A DNA stretch of 64,000 bases, from assembly GCA_037953625.1 (NCBI GenBank), contig CM075652.1:38682501-38746500 (forward strand), given 5' to 3'. How positions within the stretch are numbered: the stretch's first letter is position 1; every line of letters starts with the position of its first letter. Of the stretch, positions 1 through 10,587 are shown in pieces. A program made the translations under genes and the position numbers. Origin of the DNA: Crotalaria pallida (taxonomy: Eukaryota > Streptophyta > Magnoliopsida > Fabales > Fabaceae). The notes beneath the pieces were generated by a model. The model was not told the origin of the DNA, did no database searches, and saw only the letters and a list, made by a program, of their open reading frames with translations.

Positions 1-145
1 CCCCATTTCTTCTCATAAACCTTCATCCTAACATCAATACTCCCTAAATCAACCATCAATTTCACTAATTTCCCACAAAATCGAATTTTCCCCAAATTCA
101 GAAACCCTAACCCTAACTCGAACTCCAGCACCTTCTCAAGCACAA

Positions 146-1306
146 ATGGCCTCTTCTTCTTCCAATCCTCCACGAAAGAAGAGTAAACAACATAAGGATC
201 GGAATGACCCGTGGTTCTCACAGGCAGAACGCGATTCTAGGGCTCCTAACTTCGACAAACGCAGTTTTGGGATTATCCGGTATGTAAACTATGCTTGGTT
301 AAGGAAGGAGCGTTTTAATTTCTATACTGTACTAGAGTCTCAAAATGTTCAACGCTTTTTGGAGTTTAATACCCACTACTATCCTCGTTTAGTAAGACAA
401 TTTTATCAAAATTTTACAAAGATAGATGGTGTATACCAGAGTCAAGTTAGGGGTGTGCATTTTCTGGTGAAACCTGATGATTTAAGGCTGTTATTTGGTT
501 TAGAGGATAAGGGCACTTTTATTGGAGATGATGATTGTGTGGATCTTGAGGTAGATCCTGGAATGGTATATGAGGATGCTATTAGGACTGATGCTGTTTG
601 GGATAATAAAACTAAACCTGTTTCTTTATTGCATGCTGATGATCGTGTTTTGATGTATATTATTGCCTACTGTTTGCTTCCTAAGGGTAATCAGAATTAT
701 GCCCAAGTCCAAGAGGACGATTTAAAACTTTTTCATGGCATTAAGAAAAAGTATGAGATTAATTGGAACAAGATCATTTTAGCTAGGGTGCATTCTGCTG
801 CTCAACCTGCATCAACTCAATATCTTCCTTATCCAATGCATGTAACCAAGCTTCTTAGGCATTATGGAGTTCCTATTGATGATAGTGAGTCATGTGAGAA
901 AGATTCTAAAAATATTTGGTGCTTAAATTCACATCATATCAATTATATGAAGATTGCATTTCATAAGCCTACAAGAACTTGGTTATGGAAGTCACAAATT
1001 ACGGCTATGGCACAAGATGCTCAAGTTCCTCCTCCTGCACAAGCAGCTCCTGCTGCTCCTCCTCCACATGTTGATCCTATGGAAATGGATCAAGGGCCGA
1101 ATCTTGAGGATTTTATTGATTTTGACAATTTGGATGCCCCGTTTGATGCGCAGGCTGCACATAATTCATTGGTTCAGCACATTGATGAGAAACTAGAGGC
1201 TATGGAGCATCGTCAGGATATCAAGAACCTTGCTATGGAGCAACGGTTGATGGAGCATTTTTCTAGTCTTTTCACCCAGCACTTTCCACCTCCACCAAAC
1301 CCTTAG
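146..1306 (+). CDS. Sirevirus downstream ORF (ORF3/env-position) with plant-transposon-protein domain
   Basis: This is an uninterrupted 386-residue ORF. Residues about 50-260 match my memory of the 'putative plant transposon protein' domain found in many plant retroelement ORFs, with landmarks RQFYQNF, KPDDLRLLFGL and LPYPMHVTKLLRHYGVP. The N-terminus is basic and serine-rich (SSSSNPPRKKSKQ). Residues about 285-320 are rich in Pro/Ala. The C-terminus is a predicted coiled coil with repeated MEHRQ/MEQRLMEH, ending PPPPNP. No signal peptide or membrane segment is visible, so the 'envelope' label would be positional only. The start is the first ATG after a CA-rich leader. The C-terminus resembles the tail fused to integrase in element E (10588-11697). 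Function is unknown. Confidence 0.75.
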   Translation: MASSSSNPPRKKSKQHKDRNDPWFSQAERDSRAPNFDKRSFGIIRYVNYAWLRKERFNFYTVLESQNVQRFLEFNTHYYPRLVRQFYQNFTKIDGVYQSQVRGVHFLVKPDDLRLLFGLEDKGTFIGDDDCVDLEVDPGMVYEDAIRTDAVWDNKTKPVSLLHADDRVLMYIIAYCLLPKGNQNYAQVQEDDLKLFHGIKKKYEINWNKIILARVHSAAQPASTQYLPYPMHVTKLLRHYGVPIDDSESCEKDSKNIWCLNSHHINYMKIAFHKPTRTWLWKSQITAMAQDAQVPPPAQAAPAAPPPHVDPMEMDQGPNLEDFIDFDNLDAPFDAQAAHNSLVQHIDEKLEAMEHRQDIKNLAMEQRLMEHFSSLFTQHFPPPPNP

Positions 1307-1950
1307 TCCTTGTGGTTTCACTTGATGATTTTCACATTTTGGCTGCACCACTGTTTTCTCTCTATTTCACTGACTTTTGCTGATTTAGACTTATGCTTTT
1401 GCTGGTTTCTATTGATGGTTTTATGTTGCTGTTTTATGATGTTTATGCTGATATTTCACTGAATGGACAACTATGTTAATGTTATGGTTGATGTACTTAG
1501 GGCCTTGTGTATGGCCTAGACTAGTTTCTGTTATGTTTTATGCACTCTGATTGTGGTATTACTTATGTTTTCTGGACTCTTTTTGTGATGATATTATGGA
1601 TTGCTATTATGTGTTTTTATCACTATTTTGGACTATAATGTGGTATTTCGATTGCATTGTGATTATGGTCTTGGTTATGGCCAATGCTATTTACTACATT
1701 TTATGTCTTTAATTTGTGCTTGTTATCATATATCCATTGTATGTCGCTTACCTCCAACTTTTGGCAAAGGACTTTTCTATTAAATTTAAATCTTTTTAAT
1801 GATGCCAAAAGGGGGAGAAATATTTGTTGATGTTGTTTTGTAGGATTAGTTTTTATTTATTTTTCCTAAGTGTATTACATTTAGGGGGAGTATTTAAAAA
1901 CTTAATGCTTAATTGTAAGGAAGGTTTGTCATCATCAAAAAGGGGGAGTT
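1307..1950 (+). promoter_or_regulatory. 3' non-coding region of element A with multiple polypurine tracts
   Basis: No convincing coding is seen. Three G-rich purine tracts occur at about 1806-1818, 1880-1890 and 1937-1949. The last directly abuts the LTR start at 1951 and is the expected primer for plus-strand DNA synthesis. Serial polypurine tracts in this place are typical of Sireviruses. Confidence 0.75.
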
Positions 1951-2244
1951 TGTAGAGTTTCGATGTTTTGATGATAACACACTTATGCCCAACAACAACA
2001 TTCAACAAAGCAAGCAACCACTCATGAAGATTAGTATAGGTTTATTTTAATTTCTAATCAATTTAATATTTTATTTTATGTTTGCATATCATGAGAGTGG
2101 GTGGTAGCTTTAGGGAATGTCAATTAGATTTATAATATTGTTTGATTATTAGTGAAGAAATATTAATCTTGATAAAATAGCTCTAAATAAAGTACTTGTC
2201 AAAGTATATTTTCAAAACTTTATTTTTAATCACTGTTTGTGAGG

Positions 2245-2311
2245 GTTAATCGATTAGTGTGTTAACAGTTAATCGATTAACATGATTTAACACAGGTTAA
2301 TCGATTAATTT
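2245..2311. promoter_or_regulatory. ATCGAT palindrome cluster in LTR A (U3 side)
   Basis: Three near-palindromes of the form GTTAATCGATTAAC lie within 70 bp. A weak TATA-like stretch (CATATAG) follows at about 2393. The second set at 6600-6740 (TTACTCGAGTAA, TTAATCGATTAG and variants) is near the LTR 3' end. Function is unknown. Confidence 0.6.
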
Positions 2312-3300
2312 ATGTCAGTTCTGAAAAATAATATTTTGTTTAAAAAGACTTGATTTCAACTTTGACAAGGTTACACACTCTTTCATAATTTTCATATAGA
2401 GAAACATACTTTCAGATTTTCAAGAGCAATTACTACTTTTCTATTGTGATATCAAGATTCAACTACTTTCAATTTTCTTCACTCATGATCTTTCAATATT
2501 CTAAGTCCTATTGAAATTCAAGTATTCTAGTTCTAGTATTTGTGTTGAAGCAACTTGCAACAAGAAGGTTGTATACTCAAGGTTTCAACAAAGAAGTGAA
2601 GAATTCACGAATCAAGACTTTGAAGATTCTCAAAGCAATTTTGAAAAGGAATTTGGTTGGAAGCATCTTCAACAAGTTCAAGAAGACGAGATACAGATTC
2701 AATTGGGTAGAATATCAAAGAGATTGGTACACTCTTTGAAGGGGTTAAGATAGGATAACTAGTGAGAGTTGCATCTTAACATTGTATTCTAACAATTGAA
2801 GTATCTAGTAGAAACTCTTTATCTTTTGATAAAGGGGACTGGAGTAGCTCTCAGTGGTAGAGAGTGAACCAGGATAAATCTTGTTTTCCTTGCTTTTATT
2901 TCTTCTAGTTTTCATTAACCAAGAACAATTGAATTAGGTTTAATTTGGGGTTTTTCAATTCCTTGTTAATTAATCTAAATTGGCTTGGTAAATTTACTTG
3001 ATATTGTTCAATCATTCATACATCATTTGTTGGTGCATCTAACACCCCAAAATTTTAATCCCCGATTAATGAAATGTTAATTATAATTTAATTATAATTA
3101 ATAGTTTTCAAATTAATCCTTGATTAAAATATGTGTGTATGTAATTAGCTTGCATGTGAGAAATTATTTAGTAAATAATTTAAATGCCTAAAATGTATAT
3201 TTTGCATATTAGTCCCTGGGTTGGGACCTAGAAGCAATTATAGGAAAGATTTTGGAGGGAAAGTAAATAAAATAATTATTTTTCAAAATTTGGGAAAAAT

Positions 3301-3330
3301 ACTCGAGTATTTTCTGAAAAACTCGAGTAT
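3301..3330. promoter_or_regulatory. CTCGAG palindromes upstream of TATA in the solo LTR
   Basis: Two ACTCGAGTATT boxes are spaced 20 bp apart, ending about 130 bp before the TATA-like box at 3459-3467. A larger cluster of about ten such boxes lies downstream at 4342-4630. Confidence 0.6.
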
Positions 3331-3458
3331 TCTGGGTCAAACTGCACGAGTGAGTGCGTTTGGTGAGTCACCGCCAACGATTCCATGTCGTTGACACGAA
3401 ATCATCATCTTGCCACCACCCTAGTTGTCGTGTCGCACTGCATGGACCTTCTCCATGT

Positions 3459-3467
3459 CTATATAAG
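3459..3467 (+). promoter_or_regulatory. TATA-like box of the solo LTR
   Basis: CTATATAAG stands in an otherwise GC-mixed stretch about 420 bp into the LTR. Position and sequence fit a U3 core promoter; no transcript evidence is available here. Confidence 0.5.
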
Positions 3468-4341
3468 CTTATCAACCACGAATTCGTGGGAATTTTGCTC
3501 AATCTTGCTTGTGTTGACATAGTTAGGGTTTCGAATTCGTCTCGTTCGATTCTCTTTTGATTCTAAGTGTTAGGCTTCGAGTGATACACCAATACAAAGC
3601 TCACATCACGAGCTTTGTATAGACACCAAAGTTGTGAGGTTTGAGTGTGTGGATTGAGAGAATCGAAGGCTTGAAGTGAAGCTGTCCTTGCTTGAGTTGG
3701 TGTTTGGAGCTTACTTTGATCATCGATTTCGGTAAGCTCGTGAATCCCTGAGTCTCAAACTTAATTCCGTTAGTTAGTTGATGTTGTATAGAGTCTAGAA
3801 ATCTAATTTTCCCCAATTCTTATCTCTGTTTTGGTGATGCACTCAAAACTGCTCTGCATGTGAAGTTCAAGTTGATTTATGGTGTTGGAGCTCTTTTCTT
3901 GGATTTCTTTCTGTTGATTCACATCTGAGAGGTAAGGGGAAGTAATTATATTCACTAGATAGAGATTAAATTCCATTATTTGTGTTAGAGAGCCACCAAG
4001 AGGCTCTAAGGGCTTAGATTGAATAGGAACTTTGGTTTGGAGACCAAGCTTTGCTCTAAAACTGTGTTGAGCAAGTTTTATACCATGCATGCAAGCTTAA
4101 ATGACCAGTGTTTTATGAGTGCTATGCTTATTTTGCAATTTGAGGTGTTGAGTTGCTAAATTGTGTAAATTATGCATAAATGGTTGATTCTCTGTCAAAT
4201 TGGTTATTTGATATGAAATGAGTATTGCAACATGTTCAATATATGGTATGTGAACTACTGTGATCACTGGTTTGGATTAAAAGTGCTTAGAAATTGAAAT
4301 GGTATGTAAAAACCAAGTTTCACTCTGTTCTGTCTGCATAT

Positions 4342-4630
4342 ACTCGAGTATTTGGCTTAACAGTCGAGTATTTCGTGGTGCACCAGAGTGAAAATTGGAG
4401 CACCAACTTGGGAATCAGATTGAACACTCGAGTAATGTATGAACTACTCGAGTATTCTGGGTAATGGAATACTCGAGTATCTCATGAAATACTCGAGTAC
4501 ATTTATAAAAACCTGAAACCCTAAATCTCTGAAAAGACATGAACGACTCGAGTATAATTATGAACAACTCGAGTAGAATCTGGAAAATGATTAACTACTC
4601 GAGTATTTTGGAGAAAACTCGAGTATTTTT
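4342..4630. repeat. CTCGAG palindrome cluster downstream of TATA in the solo LTR
   Basis: About ten copies of TACTCGAGTA-like boxes (for example at 4446, 4469, 4489, 4597) are scattered through 290 bp of non-repetitive spacer. The boxes are conserved while the spacers differ, so this is not a simple tandem repeat. Confidence 0.7.
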
Positions 4631-5356
4631 AGTCAGATACTTAAAAATACCATTTTCAATTCTAAGTCATTTTGTAACTCTTAGAGGTCAATAAACCAAG
4701 TGATCCTGGACTTAGAGGAAATTGATTGACGTTATGATGTTTTCATTTGAATAATGATACGTTGCTCGGGCGGCACGTAATGTATTAATAAAAGGATAAA
4801 ACGTCAATCAATCTCTTTTAAGTAAGGTAATGCATTCATTCTGGAGTTTGGTTGGTAGGACGTATATCATGTTTTTGATAAACATGTGGAGGGCCTCTGG
4901 GAGTGCCAATACGCTTGCTTGATGACACGTCGTTGACGTGGTCGGCTGAGGGAATGCCGATATGGTTATACCGTTTGGATGACGGTCCGTTTGGATGACG
5001 GGATATGCTCGGGTGGCATGGATACCAAGCTTGTCATGTACATTCTAGATGAATGTACAAATTGTTGTATACCTAGGAATACAACGCACTGTTGAGTGCT
5101 AGGTTGTCAGGGATGGACGTCAGAGAGTGACATAGTATGATGGAGATAGGCTTGAGAGCTAAAGTCATGCATCATGCCACTCATTTAAATTAATTGTGAT
5201 AAATGAAATAAGTGTGAGCATCCTATGTGCATTCATTAACTGCTAAGTGCTATATGTGATTGTTGTTAATTGATGCATATTACATATTCATATTGCACAA
5301 TTTATTCTCTATTGATTATGTGTATAGAATTGCTTACCCTTATGCCCTTGTAGGTG

Positions 5357-5827
5357 ATGTCTCGTTACATTGCTTGCATCGAGATCCGGCCACTTCCTAG
5401 TGACGTATGGATCTATGAGGACCATCGCGCGGTGTATGAGGGGGAGGTAGAGTTCACATTCTACCACCCTAACCCGCTGATGCGATTCCGTCCTCGTAGG
5501 TTTAGGATTCCCATTATATACACTATGCATGTACCCCCGTTTTATACTTATCATGGACCACCTCCCATGCGACCAGCTCGCTCTTACCATAGTTTTCATT
5601 TTCGACCTACCCGCTCTCACCCTTTTACTTCGAGAGTTGTCCGTGAGGAGACTCCCCCTTCTTATCCGAGGAGCCCCGTCAGGGTTTCACCATCACCTGA
5701 CCCGGTACCCAGTGGTAGGGTACACTCTCCTTCGGATGAGATCGAGGAGGATCCAGTGGAGGACGAGAGTGGGAGCGAGCCTGTCGTGCATTCTACTGGG
5801 AGTGACTGGAGGGACGATGATCCCTAG
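5357..5827 (+). CDS. protein encoded inside a Tekay-type LTR (copy 1)
   Basis: A 156-residue ORF is encoded in the sense strand of the solo LTR. The first 94 residues are about 70% identical to the protein encoded in the Tekay 5' LTR (18239-18715), with a shared ACIEIRP, an EGEVE, a YHPNPL and a 15-residue block (IPIIYTMHVPPFYTY, residues 51-65). The tail is acidic, Ser/Pro-rich and low complexity, sharing DPVPSGR. I chose the ATG at 5357; it follows TTGTAGGTG, which resembles a 3' splice site and is also conserved in the other copy. I do not recognise the family. It is neither Gag nor Pol. Confidence 0.65.
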   Translation: MSRYIACIEIRPLPSDVWIYEDHRAVYEGEVEFTFYHPNPLMRFRPRRFRIPIIYTMHVPPFYTYHGPPPMRPARSYHSFHFRPTRSHPFTSRVVREETPPSYPRSPVRVSPSPDPVPSGRVHSPSDEIEEDPVEDESGSEPVVHSTGSDWRDDDP

Positions 5828-6872
5828 GTACATGTATATGGTGTATGATGTGGATCCGAGGATCCGGTGTGTGGAGGAGATGTGCTGCTGCTACTGTGAT
5901 GATGATGCTACTACCTTATTACCTATGTTTTTGGGAGACTACTGCTGCTACTACTACTGCATCTGATGCTGATGGATCTACGTGACTATCCCTGGGGTTG
6001 TATTTTGATGATGTATATATTGTACATATGTTTTACTCTAGGGTTATAGTATCATAGTGATGTAGATCTGTTTATATGGACTTGCTATATTTTGGAACTT
6101 AGTGACTTATCTCATGGACTATGTATGTATGACTCTTTCGTATATATGAAAATCTATGTTTATATTATATCAGTTGCATAGTCCATTAATTTCCGCTTAC
6201 TCTGATTTAACTTATAAATGAGCTCGGCTATAAGTATTAATTGACGGTATCAGTTTTATTGAAAAAAGAATGGGTAGCTTCAATTGATTGTAAAATGTAA
6301 AGAAATTTCTAAAGAACGAATGTTATCCTGCTTGAGAAAAGGTTTTAGAAATCGCCGAACTCGATACAAGTGTTTTAAAGGATTTTAGAATTTATTCTCC
6401 AAGAGTTCCATTAGATGAATTGTGCACCCGCTTTAAAGAAAATTTTATTACCATATTTTCTTAGCTCACAAGTCCATATATTATCCAATATAAAGCATAA
6501 ATACTATATTATATTTGGGTAATCCGGAAGGGTGTCACAAAGGCATTGTAATCTTCATTGAATTTGGATTAAAACTGAAATTGCATCAGATACTGTTCGA
6601 ATTACTCGATTGTTACTCGAGTAATACGTTTGTTAATTGATTAATTTTTAAGTTGCTTTCGGCTTTAATCGAGTAACACTTCAGTTAATCGATTAGTTTG
6701 AAAGTAAGCTTCGGCATTAATCGATTAGTAATCGATTAATCAGTATTAATTTTGCTAAAAATTGATTTTCTTAAAGCCATTCTCTTTGGTAATCGAAATA
6801 TTGGTATTGAGGCTTCAAAATTCTATTCACCCCCCCTCTAGACTATTTTGAGCCGCTTGTTGGTTTCCAACA

Positions 6873-7520
6873 TCTTCTTCGATTAGCATAACTCTTCTGG
6901 CGACTTTGTGCTACCTTCATTTTCTCCTAAATCATCTTGATCTTCTCAGTCGTCTGTTGCACAATTTATGGCCCAATCATCACATTCTCCCCCACCTGAA
7001 ACCAACATAACGGGGTTTGGCACTTCCTACCATACAAAGCTTCAAACAGTGCCATTCTGATACTCGCATGGTAACTGTTTTTGTAGGTAAACTCTGCGAG
7101 CGATAAAATCTGATCCCAACTTCCTTGTTCTTCCAAACCACAGGCTCTTAAGATATCCTCAAGCGTCTGAATAGTTCTCTCGGTCTGACCATCTGTTTGA
7201 GGATGATAAGCCGAACTGATCTTCAATCTCGTACCCATGGCTTGATGTAAGCTTGACCAAAACTTTGACACAAACCTTAGATCTCCATCTGACACAATAC
7301 TTGAGGGTATGCCATGCAATCGAACAACTTCCTTAATATAAATTCGAGTGAGTCTTTCCAAATCATAGCGCATATTCACAGGAATGAAATGTGCCGACTT
7401 CGTCAAACGATCCACGATCACCCAGATGGCATCATGATTCGCTACCGTTCTTGGCAAACCAGATATGAAATCCATGGAGATGCTATCCCATTTCCACTGT
7501 GGAATATCTAAGGATTGCAA
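6873..7520 (-). pseudogene. Tekay integrase, catalytic core and C-terminal part
   Basis: The integrase core reads IVDRLTKSAHF (first Asp), SDGDLRF (second Asp; usually SDRDPRF, so one conserved residue is changed) and QTERTIQTLED (Glu). It is in frame with the RNase H segment but separated by a stop at 7524-7526. Further stops occur at 6966-6968 and about 6921. The frame then continues with QQTTEKIKMI and KVAQSRQKSYANRRR to the insertion point of element A at 6873. It would integrate retrotransposon cDNA; the stops make function unlikely. Confidence 0.85.
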
Positions 7521-7523
7521 TTG

Positions 7524-8412
7524 TCATTTAGGTTTCTGATGTTCTGCTTTGGCCTTTTGGCAAACAAAACACGAAGCCACATATTCCGCTACATCTTTCT
7601 TTAATCCAGACCACCAAAATAACCTCTTCAGATCCTGGTACATCTTGGTTGATCCTGGATGCATACTCATCCGACTCTTATGTGCTTCGTCTAAAATCAT
7701 TCTCCTAACTTCCAAATCTCTAGGCACACAAATTATCGTCTTGAAACGAAGAATTTCATATGCTCCAACACTAAAATTCAGTTCTTTTCCTTCGGTCATC
7801 AATCTTTTCTTATCTTTCAACTCCTCATCTTCTACTTGTAATTCACGAATTCGATTCAAGAATTTGTTGGTGATTTGCAACATTCCCAGTCTGATGCTAG
7901 ATGGTTCCACTTGTGTCGCCAGACTTAGGTCTCTGAATTCCTCGATCAGAATAGCCTCCTTAACCATCATGGAACTCACATGAATCACCTTTCTACTCAA
8001 AGCGTCCGCAACTACGTTTGCTTTGCCAGGATGGTATTGGAGCTCAAAGTCATAATCTTTTAAAAACTCCATCCATCGCCTTTGTCTCATATTCAACTCC
8101 TTTTGGTTAAACAGGTACTTTAAACTCTTATAGTCACTGAACACCCGGAATGTAGTGCCATAGAGGTAAGGTCTCCAGATTTTCAAAGCAAACACGATTG
8201 CTGCTAACTCTAGGTCGTGCGTTGGGTAATTCACCTCATGAATCTTCAACTGTCGAGAAGTATAAGCAACCACCTGTCCTTCTTGCATTAAAACACTTCC
8301 TAAGCCTTGCTTCGATGCATCACAATACACCTTAAAACTTTTACCAGAGTCAGGCAAAATTAACACCGGAGATGATGTTAACCTTTTCTTTAACTCCTGA
8401 AAATTCCGTTCA
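7524..8412 (-). pseudogene. Tekay RNase H and integrase zinc-binding segment
   Basis: Open reading of about 290 residues. RNase H is seen from [10 protein letters not shown] through [11 protein letters not shown] and [10 protein letters not shown]; the integrase HHCC region follows ([12 protein letters not shown] ... CFVCQKAK). The upstream end ([12 protein letters not shown]) joins directly to the reverse-transcriptase segment ending PFVWDEKC at 15124 once element E is removed. It ends at a TGA, after which the integrase core continues in the same frame. In a working element RNase H would degrade the RNA template. Confidence 0.88.
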
Positions 8413-8551
8413 CACTTTGTTGGAAACCAACAAGCGGGCTTTGCAATTACTAGAGGGGGGTGAATAGTAATCGGAATGCAACAGTGACTAATTTTTCGAA
8501 TGCAATTAGGTTTAATTAATCAAGTGCAGATTTTTCAGAAACAGAGCACGA

Positions 8552-8626
8552 ACACTCGAGTATTTTAAAAACTACTCGAGTAAAAACTCAAGAACACTCG
8601 AGTCTTTCCAAGAATACTCGAGTAAA
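8552..8626. repeat. CTCGAG palindromes near the 3' end of LTR E
   Basis: Four boxes of ACACTCGAGTAT type lie within 75 bp. The same cluster is at 13672-13746 in the other LTR. By element orientation this is the U5 side. Confidence 0.65.
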
Positions 8627-9489
8627 TCGTCCAGATAGCAGAAAAACAGTTTCTGGAAAATATGCACTTTAATCAATAACAATGAATACAGTTCAAGGCA
8701 GATTATTAATAGAGTAGAAAGCAATTAAATAAAGTTATAACAACTTGAAAACAACTTAATTTCTGCGGAATTGCTACTCTAATTAATAATCCCCTTTTTG
8801 AGCAACTTAGGTTTGGTTTTTGCTTGAAGTTAAAGAAAGCTATAAAAGATCAACACCAACAATTTTATACTGGTTCACTCTCTATTTAGAGAGCTAGTCC
8901 AGTCCCCCTAAGAACCTTAGGAGTGTCTACTAAAATCAAATTGTTAGAAATATTACAAAGGGTATTGAGATGCCTCACTCAACCTATCCCTTCCAAGAGT
9001 GTACCAAACTCTTGAATTTCTACCCCAATTTGATGTTGGTGATGAAGACTCCTTCTTCTTCAAGCTCCTTGAAACCTTCAAGAGCTCCACCAAAGCTAAG
9101 AACCTCTTAGCAATTGCTTGGGAACCACCCAAGTCTTGAATGAACCTAAGATCCACTTAGGTACACTTGGTTACTAACCAAGATTTTGAGAACAAGATGT
9201 GTATGTGTATGTGGAGTGATCCAACAAATGATATCCACAACAATTAAGCACAACTCTAACTCTTAGAACAAATAATAATAATGAATGAATATTGAGTTAG
9301 AGTAATTATCCACTTGAGAGAGAGAATCATCAAAATGAATGTTTTGCACCCTCAACTTTAATGCTCTTGTTGGTTAGTTCAATAGCATTCATTTCTCATA
9401 TCTGGAAAATACAATGAATGAGTGAAATCAACTCTTTCATTCCATTTTTGCCCTTTTCCAACGGTTAAAATTTTGCAGTCAGAACCAAA

Positions 9490-9694
9490 ACACTCGAGTA
9501 CTTTTGACACTACTCGAGTGTTTTGCCCATCTTTCAATAGAAATGCCCAAGTATTGAACTAACGGTCAAATCTCTGTTTTGAGGCTGAAATACTCGAGTA
9601 TTCTGGGAAGTACTCGAGTGTTTTGATACTCGAGTAACTTTCAGATTACTCGAGTGTCTTTATACTCGAGTATTTTTGTGATTACTCGAGTGTT
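9490..9694. promoter_or_regulatory. CTCGAG palindrome cluster on the U3 side of LTR E
   Basis: Eight boxes of TACTCGAGTG/A type lie within 205 bp, often arranged as facing pairs. The duplicate cluster in the 5' LTR is 14611-14815; one box there has decayed from CTCGAG to CTTGAG. No clear TATA box was found downstream in this LTR. Confidence 0.65.
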
Positions 9695-10002
9695 TTGCCC
9701 AGAGATGATAAAAATCAAGTTTTTCAACAATTTATTTCAAGTCTCTCTTCAAGGAATAATTTTATGTAACACCTAACCTTTTTCATGCAATTAAAATTAT
9801 TTATCCTAAGGGTGAGATAACTTCCTAAGCTACCCACTCTCAATAAAATAAAATTACATTCAAAATAAAATTGAGAATGAATAGATACATAATGCACTTG
9901 ATCTTCTTGACTTGATGAGCTTGAATTCTTGCTTTAACTCCATGATCTAATTATATTGTCATCATCAAAATAAATCCACCTAATTGGAGACTTGATTCTA
10001 CA

Positions 10003-10587
10003 ATCTCCCCCTTTTTGATGATGACAAAATAATTAAACCGTTCCTTCTCTTTTGAGAGCTCCCCCTCAATATAGGAACCTATTAACCTGTCAATTCAGAG
10101 AATACCAAGCACAGCATAATATCCATAATATCATAGTCAAGTGCACAAAATGTAACTGGTATCAGAGCGAGAGCAAACATGATATCAGAGTAAGCAAACA
10201 TAATATCAGAGTAAAAAAAATGATGTGCTTGCTCTTCTCATTCTCATTCTCCCCCTTTTTGTCATAATCAAAAAGATAGCATTTGGAAACGGAGGAGACA
10301 AGAAGGATACCAATAATGAAAACTCCCCCTTAAATAATATTAATATAAAACAAATATGACTATCAGAGAATACCAAACACGTGAAAAACAATAACCATGA
10401 GAAATCCAGTGAAATGACATCATAACATAGCATAAAACCACCAACCAAATCCAAGTCTGAACGAACATAAAACTGGATAAAGACCCACGCAGGGTTTAGA
10501 AAAATAAACAAACTCCCAAAAGCATAGTGAAAAACTAAACATCCAAAAAAAAAACATGTAAAAAACAGAGTGCAATGTCCACCGATC
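10003..10587 (-). promoter_or_regulatory. 3' non-coding region of element E: polypurine tracts and PBS-complementary repeats
   Basis: On the minus strand there are GGGGGAG tracts at about 10005, 10060, 10250 and 10322, the first abutting the 3' LTR. On the plus strand the exact 12-mer TGGTATCAGAGC occurs at 10157-10168, followed by shorter TATCAGAG copies at about 10183, 10204 and 10362. Because E is transcribed from the minus strand, its RNA here would read like the 3' end of initiator-Met tRNA and could pair with its own PBS. No gene is seen. Confidence 0.65.

Larger units (their letters stand above)
3038..6539 (+). mobile_element. solo LTR of a Tekay-type Ty3/gypsy element
   Basis: The segment starts TCTAACACCCC (TG changed to TC) and ends GGGTGTCACA. 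These mirror the ends of the Tekay LTR at 17640-20784 (TGTAACACC ... GTGTCACA). It encodes a homologue of the protein encoded in that LTR. No PBS, gag or pol adjoins it, and the LTR of element A continues on both sides, so it is a solo LTR. A perfect TSD is not visible; only GCAT is shared by both flanks. It shows a TATA-like CTATATAAG at 3459-3467 and two CTCGAG palindrome clusters. Confidence 0.75.
1..6872 (+). mobile_element. Sirevirus-type Ty1/copia retrotransposon A, 3' part
   Basis: The plus-strand order is: a downstream ORF (146-1306), a non-coding stretch with several AAAAGGGGGAG tracts, then a 3' LTR starting TGTAGAG at 1951 and ending TTTCCAACA at 6872. Repeated polypurine tracts and an extra ORF after pol are hallmarks of the Sirevirus (SIRE/Maximus) lineage. 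The 5' LTR, gag and pol would lie left of the window. The right flank (from 6873) is the integrase end of a minus-strand Tekay element, so A inserted into that element; TCTTC at 6873-6877 is the expected target duplication but its partner is outside. The LTR end resembles that of element E, so A and E are relatives. Confidence 0.85.
1951..6872 (+). repeat. 3' LTR of element A, split by a solo LTR
   Basis: The LTR begins TGTAGAGTTTCGATG right after the last polypurine tract and ends TTTCCAACA. It is interrupted by 3502 bp (3038-6539) of another LTR, leaving about 1420 bp of its own sequence (1951-3037 and 6540-6872). It contains the C-run before CTCTAGAC near 6831-6843, also found in the LTRs of E (as G-run). 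Three ATCGAT-centred palindromes lie at 2245-2311, and mixed ATCGAT/CTCGAG boxes lie at 6600-6740. Confidence 0.8.
8418..10002 (-). repeat. 3' LTR of element E
   Basis: The plus strand runs from TGTTGGAAACC to GATTCTACA. It is adjoined on the right by the polypurine tract (minus strand AAAAAGGGGGAGAT). It carries two CTCGAG clusters (8552-8626 and 9490-9694). Confidence 0.92.

Noticed and set aside
3301..4630. CTCGAG clusters as a CRISPR-like or satellite array
   Set aside because: Spacing is irregular, boxes are only about 10 bp, spacers are non-unique AT-rich DNA, and this is a plant LTR.
8953..9156. A 67-codon minus-strand reading present in both LTRs of element E
   Set aside because: The copies are identical only because the LTRs are, so repetition is no evidence of coding; no homologue was seen in related LTRs.
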